Positions 8,973 through 18,417 of a DNA stretch of 45,581 nt are shown here, one piece after another. The stretch spans positions 1 to 45,581 of the forward strand of contig NZ_AUDG01000033.1 of assembly GCF_000425345.1 (NCBI RefSeq), given 5' to 3'. This DNA is from Rheinheimera baltica DSM 14885. GTDB lineage: Bacteria; Pseudomonadota; Gammaproteobacteria; Enterobacterales; Alteromonadaceae. Within the stretch, counting starts at the first letter, position 1; each line of letters starts with the position of its first letter. The position numbers and the translations under genes are program-made. Under the pieces are notes generated by a model. The model ran no database searches and was not told the origin of the DNA. It saw nothing but the letters and a program-made list of their open reading frames with translations.

Positions 8973-10838
8973 ATGATAATTCAACGAGTCAGCAGTAACA
9001 GCAATTTTATTAGCTGGGCAGGAAGCATTCTGCTATTGGCATTATTTTCTTATCTGGGGTGGGTTGATTATCAACAAATGCAAACCATGGCGGCCATACA
9101 AAAATGGGCTGTGGCTTATCTCGTCAGTGAACTGCTGTTACTCTTGCTGTTATCAGATATGCAGCGCGTTACACGCCAACTTATGTCGCGTTTGCGCTAT
9201 GAACAAGAGGCAAAGCAACAGCAACAAGCCGCTGAAAGTAAACAACATCAACATGCATTGAGTATCCTTAATAATATTGCAGCCAGCTTTTCGCCAGATT
9301 GGCACCAGCAAATGCGCGACGCGCTGCATGTAGCGTCTGATTATCTGCAATTACCGATAGCTATTCTCAGCAATATTGAAAAAAATAATTATCAGGTTAT
9401 TGTGCAGTACACCGTAGATAACAGCTTGCAAGACGGTGCTAATTTTGACCTGGGCGAAACTTACTGCAGCATCACTATGCAGTCAAAGCAGGTTATCGCC
9501 ATTGACCATATGCACGCTAGCGAATACGCCAGCCATCCTTGTTACAACAATTTTAAGTTAGAAAGCTATATTGGCGTGCAAGTGTTAGTAGAAGGCAGCC
9601 CTTATGGTACGGTTAACTTTTCATCTACAGAAGCCAGGCAACGTCCGTTTAGCCAACTTGAAATCGAATTTATCAGCCTTTTAGCGCGCTGGATCGGCAG
9701 CGTGTTAGAGCGTCGTCGCTATTTGGATGCACAAGTAGAAGTCGCGCAACGACTGAAAAAAGTGTCAGCCCAATTACCTGGTATGGTATATCAGTTCAAA
9801 CTAACCCCTGACGGTAAAGCAAGCTTTCCTTATAGCAGCGATGGCATAAAAGAGATATATCATCTCACGCCGGAGCAAGTATTAAATGACGCCTCAGCAG
9901 TATTTGACCTAACTCATCCTGATGATGTCTTACTCGTTAAAAGTACGATTTCTGAGTCAGCAAAACGGCTATCAAAGTGGATAATTGAATACCGGATAAA
10001 ATACCCGGATGGTGAAGTTGCCTGGGTTGCAGGCAGGGCTGTTCCTGAAAAACAGCCAGACAGCAGTATTCTTTGGCATGGCTTTATAACGGATATTACT
10101 GAACGTAAACAAATTGAAAAGTTAAAAGATGAATTTGTCTCTTCAGTCAGTCATGAACTACGCACCCCCTTAACCTCTATTGCTGGGGCCATCGGACTGC
10201 TGCATGGTAAGGTTCTTGGTGTTTTACCTGAAAAGGCCGCAGAAATGGTCGGTATGGCCATGGCGAATGTGCAGAAATTACAAATTCTGATCAATGACCT
10301 ACTGGACATGGATAAACTCGTCGCAGGCAAAATGCAGTTTGATATGCAAACCCAACCGTTATTGCCGATTCTGCAAAAGTCAGTGTTGGACAATAAAAAC
10401 TATGCTGAGCAGTTTAAAGTACACTATAACTTAAGCGATAAAATAGATGATATTTGGGTAAATGTAGACAGTTTACGTTTGCAGCAAGTGATGACTAATT
10501 TACTGTCCAACGCGGCTAAATTTTCTCCACCAAATGCTGAAGTTGATATTGTCATTGAGCACGACAGCGACAAGGTAACAGTAAAGGTGATAGATCATGG
10601 CATTGGTATCAATGACAATTTTAAACCGCTTATTTTCAGTCAGTTCTCTCAAGCGGACAGCTCAGACAGTAAAATTAAAGGTGGTACCGGACTTGGCCTC
10701 GCCATAAGCAAGCAACTGATAACCAGAATGAATGGTGATATTGGCTTTGAATCTTCATTAAATCATGGCGCAGAGTTTTATATTCGTCTGCCCGTAGCTA
10801 TCGAGACAGCACAACAATCTGAGGCTTTTTATGACTGA
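8973..10838 (+). CDS. Membrane sensor histidine kinase with GAF and PAS domains
   Basis: The 621-aa protein has, in order: two transmembrane helices with only a short loop between them (within the first 65 residues), a Gln-rich coiled coil, a GAF domain (about 95-245; FDLGETYCSITMQSKQ is typical), a PAS domain (about 265-385, ending WHGFITDITERK), HisKA with H394 in SVSHELRTPLTS, and HATPase_c with LLSNAAKFSPPN, VIDHGIGI and GGTGLGLAISK. With no periplasmic domain it probably senses a cytoplasmic or membrane signal. ATG 8973 is preceded by AAAGG; the upstream TTG at 8916 has no such support. The stop overlaps the start of the receiver protein by eight bases, marking a cognate pair. Confidence 0.9.
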   Translation: MIIQRVSSNSNFISWAGSILLLALFSYLGWVDYQQMQTMAAIQKWAVAYLVSELLLLLLLSDMQRVTRQLMSRLRYEQEAKQQQQAAESKQHQHALSILNNIAASFSPDWHQQMRDALHVASDYLQLPIAILSNIEKNNYQVIVQYTVDNSLQDGANFDLGETYCSITMQSKQVIAIDHMHASEYASHPCYNNFKLESYIGVQVLVEGSPYGTVNFSSTEARQRPFSQLEIEFISLLARWIGSVLERRRYLDAQVEVAQRLKKVSAQLPGMVYQFKLTPDGKASFPYSSDGIKEIYHLTPEQVLNDASAVFDLTHPDDVLLVKSTISESAKRLSKWIIEYRIKYPDGEVAWVAGRAVPEKQPDSSILWHGFITDITERKQIEKLKDEFVSSVSHELRTPLTSIAGAIGLLHGKVLGVLPEKAAEMVGMAMANVQKLQILINDLLDMDKLVAGKMQFDMQTQPLLPILQKSVLDNKNYAEQFKVHYNLSDKIDDIWVNVDSLRLQQVMTNLLSNAAKFSPPNAEVDIVIEHDSDKVTVKVIDHGIGINDNFKPLIFSQFSQADSSDSKIKGGTGLGLAISKQLITRMNGDIGFESSLNHGAEFYIRLPVAIETAQQSEAFYD

Positions 10839-11217
10839 CCTACAACGTATAATGCATGTGGAAGATGATCCTTCCATTCAACAGGTCGCTAAAATTGCGC
10901 TGGAAGCTGTGGGCGGTTTTACTGTGCATACCTGCAGTTGTGGCCAGCAGGCGCTGGAGGACTATCCCAACGTTGCGCCACAGCTTATTTTGTTAGACGT
11001 AATGATGCCAGGCATGGACGGACCAACCACACTGCAACATTTACAGCAAAAGTATGATTTGGCCAAAGTTCCTGTCGTATTTATGACAGCAAAAGTACAG
11101 AGTAACGAAGTTGCGTCTTACAAAAAACTCGGCGGCGCTGACGTAGTAGTAAAACCATTCGACCCAATGACGCTATCTGACCAGATCCGCCAAATCTGGA
11201 CAGATTTTCAGCGTTAG
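10831..11217 (+). CDS. Single-domain response regulator (CheY-like receiver)
   Basis: The 128-aa protein consists only of a receiver domain. It has the acidic triad E11-D12-D13, phosphoacceptor D56 in LILLDVMMPGMDG, the switch threonine in VVFMTAK, and the conserved lysine K108 in VVVKPFDP. No DNA-binding or enzymatic output domain is present, so it acts by protein contact or as a phosphorelay intermediate. Its start lies inside the kinase gene, giving translational coupling, so the upstream kinase is almost certainly its phosphodonor. The downstream target is unknown. The gene ends four bases from the convergent cnoX stop. Confidence 0.92.
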   Translation: MTDLQRIMHVEDDPSIQQVAKIALEAVGGFTVHTCSCGQQALEDYPNVAPQLILLDVMMPGMDGPTTLQHLQQKYDLAKVPVVFMTAKVQSNEVASYKKLGGADVVVKPFDPMTLSDQIRQIWTDFQR

Positions 11218-11221
11218 TGTC

Positions 11222-12067
11222 TTAGTACAACAGGCTGTACAATTTTCGCCGATACAATGAAGCAACCGCATCGCCCTTAGGTAAAGCTGCTAAGATGTCC
11301 AGATACAATTTTTTGCTACTGCCAAAGTTAAGATCGTGTTGCAGTATGCTAAACAGTACTGCCAGCGCATCTTCACTGCGCTGCACGGCTTGATATTGCA
11401 CCGCCAGTTTCTCTTTAAGCTCGGCATTGTCAGGTTCAGCAGTTAACCTGGCTTCCAGCGCCTTAATTTCCGGCGTGTCAGCCGCCTCTTTTGCCAATGC
11501 TATTTTAGCCAATACTGACTTATACAATGCATCCTGATCGGCCAGTTTAATTTCTGCCAATAAGCTTTCAGCCTGGGGTAACTGGCCTAAATTTACCGCA
11601 GTATCTGCCAGCCAAAGCTTTATTTCTGTGCGCTGTGGCGCTAACGTCAAAGCATCTTTTAACAGCGGGTAAGCGCCGGCGTAATCTGCTGTAGCTAACA
11701 GGGCTTCTGCCTGTGCCAGTAAATCGTCTTCCGGTTTAGGTAAGTACGCAGCTAACTTTTCACGAATGGCCTGTTCCGTTTCCACGCCAGCAAAACCATC
11801 AACCGGTCTGCCTTGCTTAATCATCATTACCGTTGGCAACGACTGCACACCAAACTGCATCGCCAAATCAGGTTCATTGTCGCAGTCAACTCTGGCTAAC
11901 AATAATTGTTGCGGGTATTGCTGCACAATACGCTCAAGTATAGGGCTAAGCTGTTTACAGCCCTCACTACGTGCAGACCAGAACTGAAACAAAACCAATT
12001 TATCCATGGAGGCATCTAATACCTCACGGGCATTATTCACTGAGACATCAACAATAGGTTGTGACAT
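11222..12067 (-). CDS. cnoX: Thioredoxin-like chaperone-holdase CnoX (YbbN)
   Basis: The 281-aa protein (E. coli CnoX is 284) has an N-terminal thioredoxin fold. The CXXC is degenerate, SARSEGC, keeping only the second cysteine, as in E. coli (SQHC). The trx cis-proline region reads FGVQSLPTVMMIKQG. TPR-like helices follow (LLAQAEALLATADYAGAYPLL, LWLADTAVNLGQLPQAESLL), ending YRRKLYSLLY. CnoX is a cytoplasmic holdase for GroEL/DnaK substrates under oxidative stress. The start MSQPIVDVSV at 12067 is chosen by homology; an open frame runs further upstream to 12256 but gives an unrelated leader. It is convergent with the receiver gene. Confidence 0.9.
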   Translation of the reverse strand: MSQPIVDVSVNNAREVLDASMDKLVLFQFWSARSEGCKQLSPILERIVQQYPQQLLLARVDCDNEPDLAMQFGVQSLPTVMMIKQGRPVDGFAGVETEQAIREKLAAYLPKPEDDLLAQAEALLATADYAGAYPLLKDALTLAPQRTEIKLWLADTAVNLGQLPQAESLLAEIKLADQDALYKSVLAKIALAKEAADTPEIKALEARLTAEPDNAELKEKLAVQYQAVQRSEDALAVLFSILQHDLNFGSSKKLYLDILAALPKGDAVASLYRRKLYSLLY

Positions 12068-12405
12068 AAGAAAGAAAAATCCTGTATGAACCAAAACAAA
12101 AGAATTAACAATACTATGTGGGCACTGTAACGTCTTTGCAAGCCTTGTAAAACCTGAACTAAGCGCCAAAAAAGCATCGACATCTGCTGCGCTATCACGT
12201 AAATTAACCTGGCGCACAAAAAATGACTGCACAGCAGCAAATAACCATAGCGCCATAGTTTGAGTTTAACAGCTTACTCTGTTTAACCAGTTCACGTAGC
12301 AAACAATATAAAGCCACCCACGTGGTTTTAAGGTACATCCATTACGACTTTACCTGTAAAGCCGTATGGTGTTTTCTTTGCCACAGCAAACTATGAGATG
12401 GAATA

Positions 12406-14163
12406 ATGACCAGCCAGACTAAGTCAACCGACTTAACCAATCCAACAGAAATGTTGTCCGGTGCCGCCATGGTAATTCGGGCCCTTGCCGACGAGGGTGT
12501 CGAGTACCTGTATGGCTATCCGGGCGGAGCCGTATTACACATCTACGATGCTTTATTTCAGCAGAATAAAGTGAAACACGTACTGGTTCGCCACGAACAA
12601 GCCGCCACCCATATGGCGGATGCTTACGCCCGCGCAAGCGGCAAAGCCGGCGTAGTATTAGTCACGTCAGGCCCGGGCGCAACCAATGCGGTTACCGGCA
12701 TCGCTACGGCCTACATGGACTCTATTCCTATGGTGGTGTTAACCGGCCAGGTAATGAGCCATTTAATTGGTGGTGATGCGTTTCAGGAAACTGACATGCT
12801 TGGCATCTCGCGGCCCATTTGTAAGCACAATATGTCCGTGCGCCGGCCGGAAGACATTCCGTACTTAATTAAAAAAGCATTTCATATCGCTCAAACCGGT
12901 CGTCCTGGCCCGGTGGTGCTGGACATCCCAAAAGATATGACTATGCCAAATCAGGCATATGCCTATCATTATCCCAAAGACATTAGCTTGCGCTCTTATC
13001 AGCCAAAACAGCAGGGCCATGCCGGCCAGATTAAAAAAGCTGTAAGCGCATTATTGACAGCGAAAAAGCCTATTTTATATGCCGGTGGCGGTGTCATTAT
13101 GGGCGGTGCGTCTACTGAGTTAACCGAACTGGCACAGCTACTAAACCTGCCGGTAACCAATACGTTAATGGGATTAGGTGCTTACCCTGCCGGTGATAAG
13201 CAGTTTATTGGCATGTTGGGTATGCACGGTAGCTACGAAGCGAACCAAACCATGCACCATGCCGATGTTATTATCGCGGTGGGTGCCCGCTTTGATGATC
13301 GCGTAACCAATAACACGAAAAAATTCTGCCCGGATGCCACCATTATCCATATCGATATCGACCCGGCCAGTATCAGTAAAACCGTGAATGCGCATATTCC
13401 GATTGTTGGTCTGGTGCAACCGGTGTTGCGCGACATGCTGGCGATACTTAAACAGAAAAAGAAAAAACTGGATAGCGCGGCATTAGCACAATGGTGGCAA
13501 CAAATTGAGCAGTGGCGCACGGTACATGGCGGTCGCTATGACACAACAGCACCTCTACTAAAACCACAATATGTTATTGAGCAAGTTAGCAAAATTACCA
13601 ATGGCGAAGCCTATGTTTGCAGCGATGTTGGCCAGCACCAAATGTTTGCCGCACAATATTATCCATTTAACAAACCCAACCGCTGGATCAACTCAGGTGG
13701 TTTAGGCACCATGGGTTTTGGTTTGCCTGCCGCAATGGGCGTAAAACTGAATTACCCCGATGCCGACGTGGTTTGTGTGACCGGCGAAGGCTCTATTCAA
13801 ATGAATATTCAGGAGCTGTCTACCTGTAAGCAATACGGCTTAGGTGTAAAGATCATCAATCTTAACAACGGTTATCTGGGCATGGTTAAACAATGGCAGG
13901 ATATGAACTATGAATCCCGCTATGCCAGTTCCTACATGGACTCCCTGCCCGACTTTGTCAAACTGGCAGAAGCCTATGGCCATGTTGGCATTCGTGTTAC
14001 CACACCGGAAGAGCTGCAACCTGCGCTGGAACGCGCCTTTGCATTAAAAGACCAACTGGTGTTTTTAGATATTCATATCGACCCGAAAGAGCACGTTTAC
14101 CCGATGCAGGTGCCTGGCGGCGCGATGAATGACATGTTCTTAAGCAAAACAGAGAGGACTTAA
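12406..14163 (+). CDS. ilvI: Acetolactate synthase large (catalytic) subunit
   Basis: The 585-aa TPP- and FAD-dependent enzyme makes acetolactate or acetohydroxybutyrate, the first common step of Val, Leu and Ile synthesis. Landmarks are [18 protein letters not shown], the catalytic glutamate in [44 protein letters not shown] and a TPP site of form GEG...NLNN. E461 stands where the textbook motif has GDG. IlvI-type sequence ([10 protein letters not shown]) favours ilvI over ilvB. The regulatory subunit ilvH starts two bases after its stop. The 149-base upstream region shows no leader peptide rich in Ile, Val or Leu codons, so classical attenuation is not evident. Confidence 0.94.
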   Translation: MTSQTKSTDLTNPTEMLSGAAMVIRALADEGVEYLYGYPGGAVLHIYDALFQQNKVKHVLVRHEQAATHMADAYARASGKAGVVLVTSGPGATNAVTGIATAYMDSIPMVVLTGQVMSHLIGGDAFQETDMLGISRPICKHNMSVRRPEDIPYLIKKAFHIAQTGRPGPVVLDIPKDMTMPNQAYAYHYPKDISLRSYQPKQQGHAGQIKKAVSALLTAKKPILYAGGGVIMGGASTELTELAQLLNLPVTNTLMGLGAYPAGDKQFIGMLGMHGSYEANQTMHHADVIIAVGARFDDRVTNNTKKFCPDATIIHIDIDPASISKTVNAHIPIVGLVQPVLRDMLAILKQKKKKLDSAALAQWWQQIEQWRTVHGGRYDTTAPLLKPQYVIEQVSKITNGEAYVCSDVGQHQMFAAQYYPFNKPNRWINSGGLGTMGFGLPAAMGVKLNYPDADVVCVTGEGSIQMNIQELSTCKQYGLGVKIINLNNGYLGMVKQWQDMNYESRYASSYMDSLPDFVKLAEAYGHVGIRVTTPEELQPALERAFALKDQLVFLDIHIDPKEHVYPMQVPGGAMNDMFLSKTERT

Positions 14164-14164
14164 C

Positions 14165-14656
14165 ATGCGGCATATTATTTCTGTTCTGCTGGAAAACGAA
14201 TCTGGCGCTTTAGCACGTTTAGTTGGCTTATTTGCTCAGCGCGGCTACAACATTGATTCACTTAATGTTGCCCCCACAGATGACCCCACATTATCCCGGT
14301 TGACGTTAGTTACCCATGGCAATGATCAGGTCATCGAACAAATTAGCAAGCAACTGCATAAGCTGATTGAAGTCGTCAAAGTATCGGATATCAGCGAAGC
14401 GGCGCACATAGAGCGTGAGCTCATGCTGGTCAAGGTAAAAGCCAGCGCGAGCCAACGCGAAGAAGTAAAACGCTGTGCTGATATTTTCCGTGGCCAAATT
14501 ATCGATGTAACCCCTGTCACCTACACCATTCAATTGGTAGGCACCAGCGATAAACTGGATGCGTTTATACAAGCACTGGGAGCAACGCCCATTCTTGAAG
14601 TCGTTCGCAGCGGCGCTTCGGGTATTGCCCGCGGTGAAAAAACCTTAACATTGTAA
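14165..14656 (+). CDS. ilvH: Acetolactate synthase small (regulatory) subunit
   Basis: The 163-aa protein has an N-terminal ACT domain (MRHIISVLLENESGALARLVGLFAQRGYNIDSLNVAPTDD) and a second ACT-like domain (ELMLVKVKA...CADIFRGQIIDVTP). This is the standard IlvH architecture and length. It binds valine for feedback inhibition and stimulates the catalytic subunit. AGAGGA directly precedes the start, which is two bases after the ilvI stop, so the pair is an operon. The C terminus SGASGIARGEKTL is typical of the family. Confidence 0.95.
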   Translation: MRHIISVLLENESGALARLVGLFAQRGYNIDSLNVAPTDDPTLSRLTLVTHGNDQVIEQISKQLHKLIEVVKVSDISEAAHIERELMLVKVKASASQREEVKRCADIFRGQIIDVTPVTYTIQLVGTSDKLDAFIQALGATPILEVVRSGASGIARGEKTLTL

Positions 14657-14670
14657 CCGTAAATAGTGCG

Positions 14671-14722
14671 GGCTGGCTTGCGCTGCCAGCCTACGCTATG
14701 CTGTTCGTAAGCTCGACTTACG
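14671..14722 (+). repeat. Two consecutive hairpins after ilvH
   Basis: The first stem is GGCTGGC/GCCAGCC (14671-14677 with 14685-14691, loop of seven). The second is CGTAAG/CTTACG (14706-14711 with 14717-14722, loop of five). Neither is followed by a T-run, so they are poor intrinsic terminators. They could stabilise the 3' end of the ilvIH transcript or reduce read-through into the next gene, which starts ten bases later. Confidence 0.55.
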
Positions 14723-14731
14723 GACAAGCCA

Positions 14732-15508
14732 ATGCACTCAGCATTAATCTACCTATTACTCTCTCCCCTCATGCTGTTTTTCAGCTTTACGTCTGTAGCA
14801 CAACAGAAGCAAGAAGTGCTGCTGCTAACCTACCATTTGAAAGCACCTTACATCGTCGACCTTGGTGAGCAAAAAGGTCTCTATTTCGACCTGGCGAATT
14901 ATATGAACCAACATAGTGAGAGTTATTTTTTTAAAACCGAGTTTATGCCGCGTAAAAGAATCAATGCCATACTGCAACGTCCTTTTCCCCATGTCGTTAT
15001 AGGTGTTCAGCCAGTTTGGTTTAAACAATTTGCTGACAAAGTCAGTTTTACTCCCGCGATTCTGCAAGAAGACGATGTGTTTATTTCCTTAAAAACCAAC
15101 CCGGTGACAAATGATGATTTAGAAAGCCTAAAGGGGAAAACATTCATTGGTGTGCAAGGTTATCGTTACGTCATGTTAGAAGCAGCGGAGCAGCAAGGCG
15201 TATTAACCCGGGTAGATACATTGCAAGAAGATAATGTACTAGACATGTTAAGACTTGGCCGCGGCGATTTCACCATCACCAGTTTATCTACATTGCGCTA
15301 CAAATTTAGTCATGGCGAAGACGAGAATAGCTACTTTATTGCCAAGCAGCCCCATGAGCACGTTAAACGACGTTTAATGTATAGTACCAGTGATAAAAAA
15401 CTCGGCAAGGAACTCAACCTTATCGTGGCAATAATGCAAAAAGATGCTGCGTGGTTTGAGGTTATCAATCAATATAATTTGGATAAATCGTTTATCCCCG
15501 CCAACTAA
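14732..15508 (+). CDS. Periplasmic solute-binding protein-like (SBP_bac_3 family), orphan
   Basis: The 258-aa protein has a signal peptide (about 23 residues, ending FTSVAQQ). A type 3 periplasmic binding fold follows: an opening strand VLLLTYHLKAPYIVD, GLYFDLANYMNQ, ALD-like RPFPHVVIGVQPVWFKQFADKVSFTPAI and the second-lobe start LKGKTFIGVQGYRYV. No permease or ATPase is adjacent, and many such orphan proteins in Alteromonadales act as sensors or have lost transport function. It could follow ilvIH by read-through, but the hairpins in between argue for separate expression. The ligand cannot be predicted. Confidence 0.75.
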   Translation: MHSALIYLLLSPLMLFFSFTSVAQQKQEVLLLTYHLKAPYIVDLGEQKGLYFDLANYMNQHSESYFFKTEFMPRKRINAILQRPFPHVVIGVQPVWFKQFADKVSFTPAILQEDDVFISLKTNPVTNDDLESLKGKTFIGVQGYRYVMLEAAEQQGVLTRVDTLQEDNVLDMLRLGRGDFTITSLSTLRYKFSHGEDENSYFIAKQPHEHVKRRLMYSTSDKKLGKELNLIVAIMQKDAAWFEVINQYNLDKSFIPAN

Positions 15509-15628
15509 TACGATCTAAATTGATCATTGTTGTCCACTGCACAATTCTGGAAACGCAAATTCCCTGTTGGCTTAAATACAACCACATGTTAACGTAAATT
15601 TATAGCCTGCAATATATAAGAAACAATC

Positions 15629-17023
15629 ATGACGCTAAATAGTGTATTTAGTATTTATCTTTCGCTGTTCACTGCAACCTTCCCGGCTGCTGCACTGGTG
15701 CCAATACTTGATGTTTATCCACGTTGTGATTATAGCGTTAAACAACATATTACAACCGTCAGTAGAGCGGGCAGCAGCCAGCAAGATGCGAACAGCAAAA
15801 GCGCTGACGTGCTGCAAGACGCTTTGTTACAGCTTCAACAACAAGCGTCAGGTAAGGGTGATGCCATCATTTTGACTAAAGTTATTGGGCAGTTATCCAA
15901 AGACAGAATATTTTTCAGCAACGAAAAAGCAGAAACAGAGATTATTTACCGCCTTGGAGCAGACGTTATTTCGCTATGCACCGAAGACAACTCTAAGCCA
16001 TTTATAGCCACGCCATTCGATACCAAAGGCATGCGGCAGGTTGATAGAAACGCAGAAAATGACACCACAATAAAGATGGTTATCAATACCACTATTTCCG
16101 CCACGTCAAAGCAACAAGCTGAGATCGACGATGCCTCTATCAGTTTAAATACCGGCTTTCATGGTGCAACCCTTGGTAGCAGCCGCCAACAACTCGAAGA
16201 CATTTTTGGACCAGCCGAGAGCTTTTTCCAGTATGAAGACGATTATTTTATGCTGGCCTATGGCAATCAACTCTGGTTAACTTTTGCAAATAATCAGTTG
16301 GTACAGGCCAAGCATACGTCTGAAAACTTTACCTATGACCTCACCAGTCAACTGCTAGCTGACCGCCATCCGAAATTAGCGGACTGGCAACTAGATAATC
16401 TTTTTAGCAAGCGCAGCCTATTACCTGAACTTAAGGCGCATTACACCACAGCGTTAAGCCAGCTAACGGCCACAGAATATTTTTTACAGCAACAGCAAGC
16501 TATTATTCGACTAATATTTAGCGAGTATCTGGATATTGAATCTTCCCAGCAACAGATAAAATTGACCGACATCAGCCTTGAGCATGCTGAATTACCACCA
16601 TTACCTGCATTACAATTACCGACACTAAAAGACATTAGCACTGAAGCTACACAACCGGCCATGGCACCGTTGCAAAAAGCCAACTGGGAACAAATGCTGA
16701 ATAATTTACCGGCAACAAACTACAGCACCACTAAAGAGCAAAAACGATTACAGCTGTATCGGCCTGAACTCGCTGCGGTTTATGCTGAAACAGGGCTTAG
16801 CGAAGTGCAGTTTTCACTTCTTACACAAAATTCCCGCTTAACTCAACTACAGCAATTGCTGGCACTGTTTTCATTACCGACAACCAGGCAGCAATTTATT
16901 ACCCAACATCCTGATGCTTTTGAAACTAACGGTAGACTTGTTGTTTATCATGACATGCTTGAAATAAACGCGACTTTTACTGATAACGACAAAATCGACA
17001 GCTTTATAGTGAAATGGTTTTAA
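15629..17023 (+). CDS. Exported protein of unknown function with a BamE-like motif
   Basis: I do not recognise this 464-aa protein as a whole. It begins with a hydrophobic segment compatible with a signal peptide (SVFSIYLSLFTATFPAAALVP). Residues about 35-115 carry two cysteines and a 'DAIILTKVIGQLS' strand-helix block. Around residues 175-230 there is GATLGSSRQQLEDIFGPAESFF...LTFANNQLV, which resembles the 'G.s...v...lG.P......y' pattern of SmpA/BamE-like domains. The C-terminal half is Gln-rich and helical. It is probably periplasmic or envelope-associated. It is monocistronic, with its stop three bases from the convergent transporter gene. Confidence 0.55.
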   Translation: MTLNSVFSIYLSLFTATFPAAALVPILDVYPRCDYSVKQHITTVSRAGSSQQDANSKSADVLQDALLQLQQQASGKGDAIILTKVIGQLSKDRIFFSNEKAETEIIYRLGADVISLCTEDNSKPFIATPFDTKGMRQVDRNAENDTTIKMVINTTISATSKQQAEIDDASISLNTGFHGATLGSSRQQLEDIFGPAESFFQYEDDYFMLAYGNQLWLTFANNQLVQAKHTSENFTYDLTSQLLADRHPKLADWQLDNLFSKRSLLPELKAHYTTALSQLTATEYFLQQQQAIIRLIFSEYLDIESSQQQIKLTDISLEHAELPPLPALQLPTLKDISTEATQPAMAPLQKANWEQMLNNLPATNYSTTKEQKRLQLYRPELAAVYAETGLSEVQFSLLTQNSRLTQLQQLLALFSLPTTRQQFITQHPDAFETNGRLVVYHDMLEINATFTDNDKIDSFIVKWF

Positions 17024-17026
17024 GCG

Positions 17027-18268
17027 CTATGCTGACAAAAACAGCGTATAAACCAAAAACAACAGCGCAAAACCCGATAAGTACGCTAAGCCAACCCAGC
17101 TGAGCAGTTTAAGCCGCCAGTTTAGCACTATGGCGCCATCGCCACGCATCAGGCTGTAATTAAGCCAGGCAAACACTGGCGTGGTTAAAAACGCCAGCGT
17201 CATCGCAAAGGTTAGCATGGGTGCCAGCGCAGCTTTAAAAAACAAAATAAGCGCCATACCACAACCGGCTTGCGCTAATAGCCAAAAATTTAATGCTGCT
17301 TTGTGTTTAATCCAGCCCAGTTGCTCAAATGACGCGTGTAACGTTCTGGCATAACCATCCAACACCGTTATGGTGGTACCAAACATACATAAAAAAGCGA
17401 TTAGGGCGACTAGCGGTTCAGACCAAGCGCCAATAGTACTGGCGTACATTTGCATCAGTTGCTGGGCAAACGCACTGCCAGCCAACGCTATGGGTTGTTC
17501 ACTACCGTATTGCACTAAAGCACCCAAAGACAAAAACACCAACGCTAAGGCGGCGGTAAGCCAATAACCGAGATTAAAATCGAATAAGCCCTGAGCACGG
17601 GTTATGTGAGTATGTCGCTGTTTGGCTTTTAGCCATAATGAACTAATAGCCGATATTTCTATCGGCGCTGGCATCCAGCCCATCAACGCCACCAAAAAGC
17701 CCAAACCGGCCAGCGTCCAGGGCGAAGGGCCAACATAGTCAGCCGGTGCCTGCACGCCGTTTTGCCAGGCAATAACAACGGCGATAACCGTGGTGATTGT
17801 CAGCAAAACCATAATCAGTTTAGCGACATTATCCAATGCCTTGTAGTGCCCCAGCAGCAGAATAAGCAAACACGCTGCCAGTATTGACCAACACAACAAC
17901 ATCAGTGAAATATTGCCCGGTAAGGCATACTGCAACAAACTCGCCGTAAGCAGTAACACGCCTGCGGTATTGACTACCGCTGCAATGATATTCAGCACTA
18001 AAAAGCTGTAAAAATAGCCTCGCCCCTTACGCTGATACCCCATTAGCAGGCTTTCTTTGCGCGTGAGGGTATATTCAACACCAAAGCGGAAAAATGGATA
18101 CTTCAGAATATTGACCAACAAAATTAGCCACGCCAGCTGCCAGCCAAACAGCGCGCCAGCCTGAGTTGACGCCACCAAATGCGAGCCACCAATAGCCGCT
18201 GTAGCCATCAGCACACCTGGGCCTAAAGCGTGTAAGCGGCCCCGCCAGCCGCGAGTATATTGTTGCAT
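17027..18268 (-). CDS. Nramp-fold transporter lacking canonical metal-binding residues
   Basis: The 413-aa protein has about eleven hydrophobic segments and opens with LGPGVLMATAAIGGSHLVASTQAG, clearly homologous to TM1 of Nramp/MntH. The metal-binding DPGN of TM1 is GGSH here (residues 27-30). The TM6 MPH motif is MPAP (M199-P200-A201-P202), keeping the methionine but not the histidine. Nramp-related proteins that lost these residues transport other substrates, such as Mg2+ (the NRMT clade) or still unknown ones. Substrate assignment as Mn/Fe would therefore be unsafe. No good Shine-Dalgarno is seen before ATG 18268. Confidence 0.75.
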   Translation of the reverse strand: MQQYTRGWRGRLHALGPGVLMATAAIGGSHLVASTQAGALFGWQLAWLILLVNILKYPFFRFGVEYTLTRKESLLMGYQRKGRGYFYSFLVLNIIAAVVNTAGVLLLTASLLQYALPGNISLMLLCWSILAACLLILLLGHYKALDNVAKLIMVLLTITTVIAVVIAWQNGVQAPADYVGPSPWTLAGLGFLVALMGWMPAPIEISAISSLWLKAKQRHTHITRAQGLFDFNLGYWLTAALALVFLSLGALVQYGSEQPIALAGSAFAQQLMQMYASTIGAWSEPLVALIAFLCMFGTTITVLDGYARTLHASFEQLGWIKHKAALNFWLLAQAGCGMALILFFKAALAPMLTFAMTLAFLTTPVFAWLNYSLMRGDGAIVLNWRLKLLSWVGLAYLSGFALLFLVYTLFLSA

Positions 18269-18310
18269 CGTTATTGTTCTGTATGATTATTTCTGTTTCC
18301 CAGCTTAGCC

Positions 18311-18347
18311 AAAGCCATCACTAATTACTATTAGTCGTGGCTTTTTT
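18311..18347 (+). terminator. Terminator-like hairpin in the leader of the 18418 gene
   Basis: The outer stem AAAGCCA/TGGCTTT encloses an inner stem ACTAAT/ATTAGT with a TACT loop. The outer stem runs directly into a T6 tract on the plus strand. There is no plus-strand gene upstream, since the neighbouring transporter is divergent. The element therefore sits in the 5' untranslated region of the 18418-18929 genes. It may be an attenuator or the end of a short RNA; no competing antiterminator stem was worked out. Confidence 0.6.
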
Positions 18348-18417
18348 CTTCTACCGATTGGCAAGCACGGGGAATTCTTCCATACTGGCGATATTGCACC
18401 ACATTACCGAGGTAAAC

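Noticed and set aside
12257..12405. Leader-peptide attenuator before ilvI
   Set aside because: I found no short ORF rich in Ile, Val or Leu codons and no terminator with T-run; only a small CCAC/GTGG stem.
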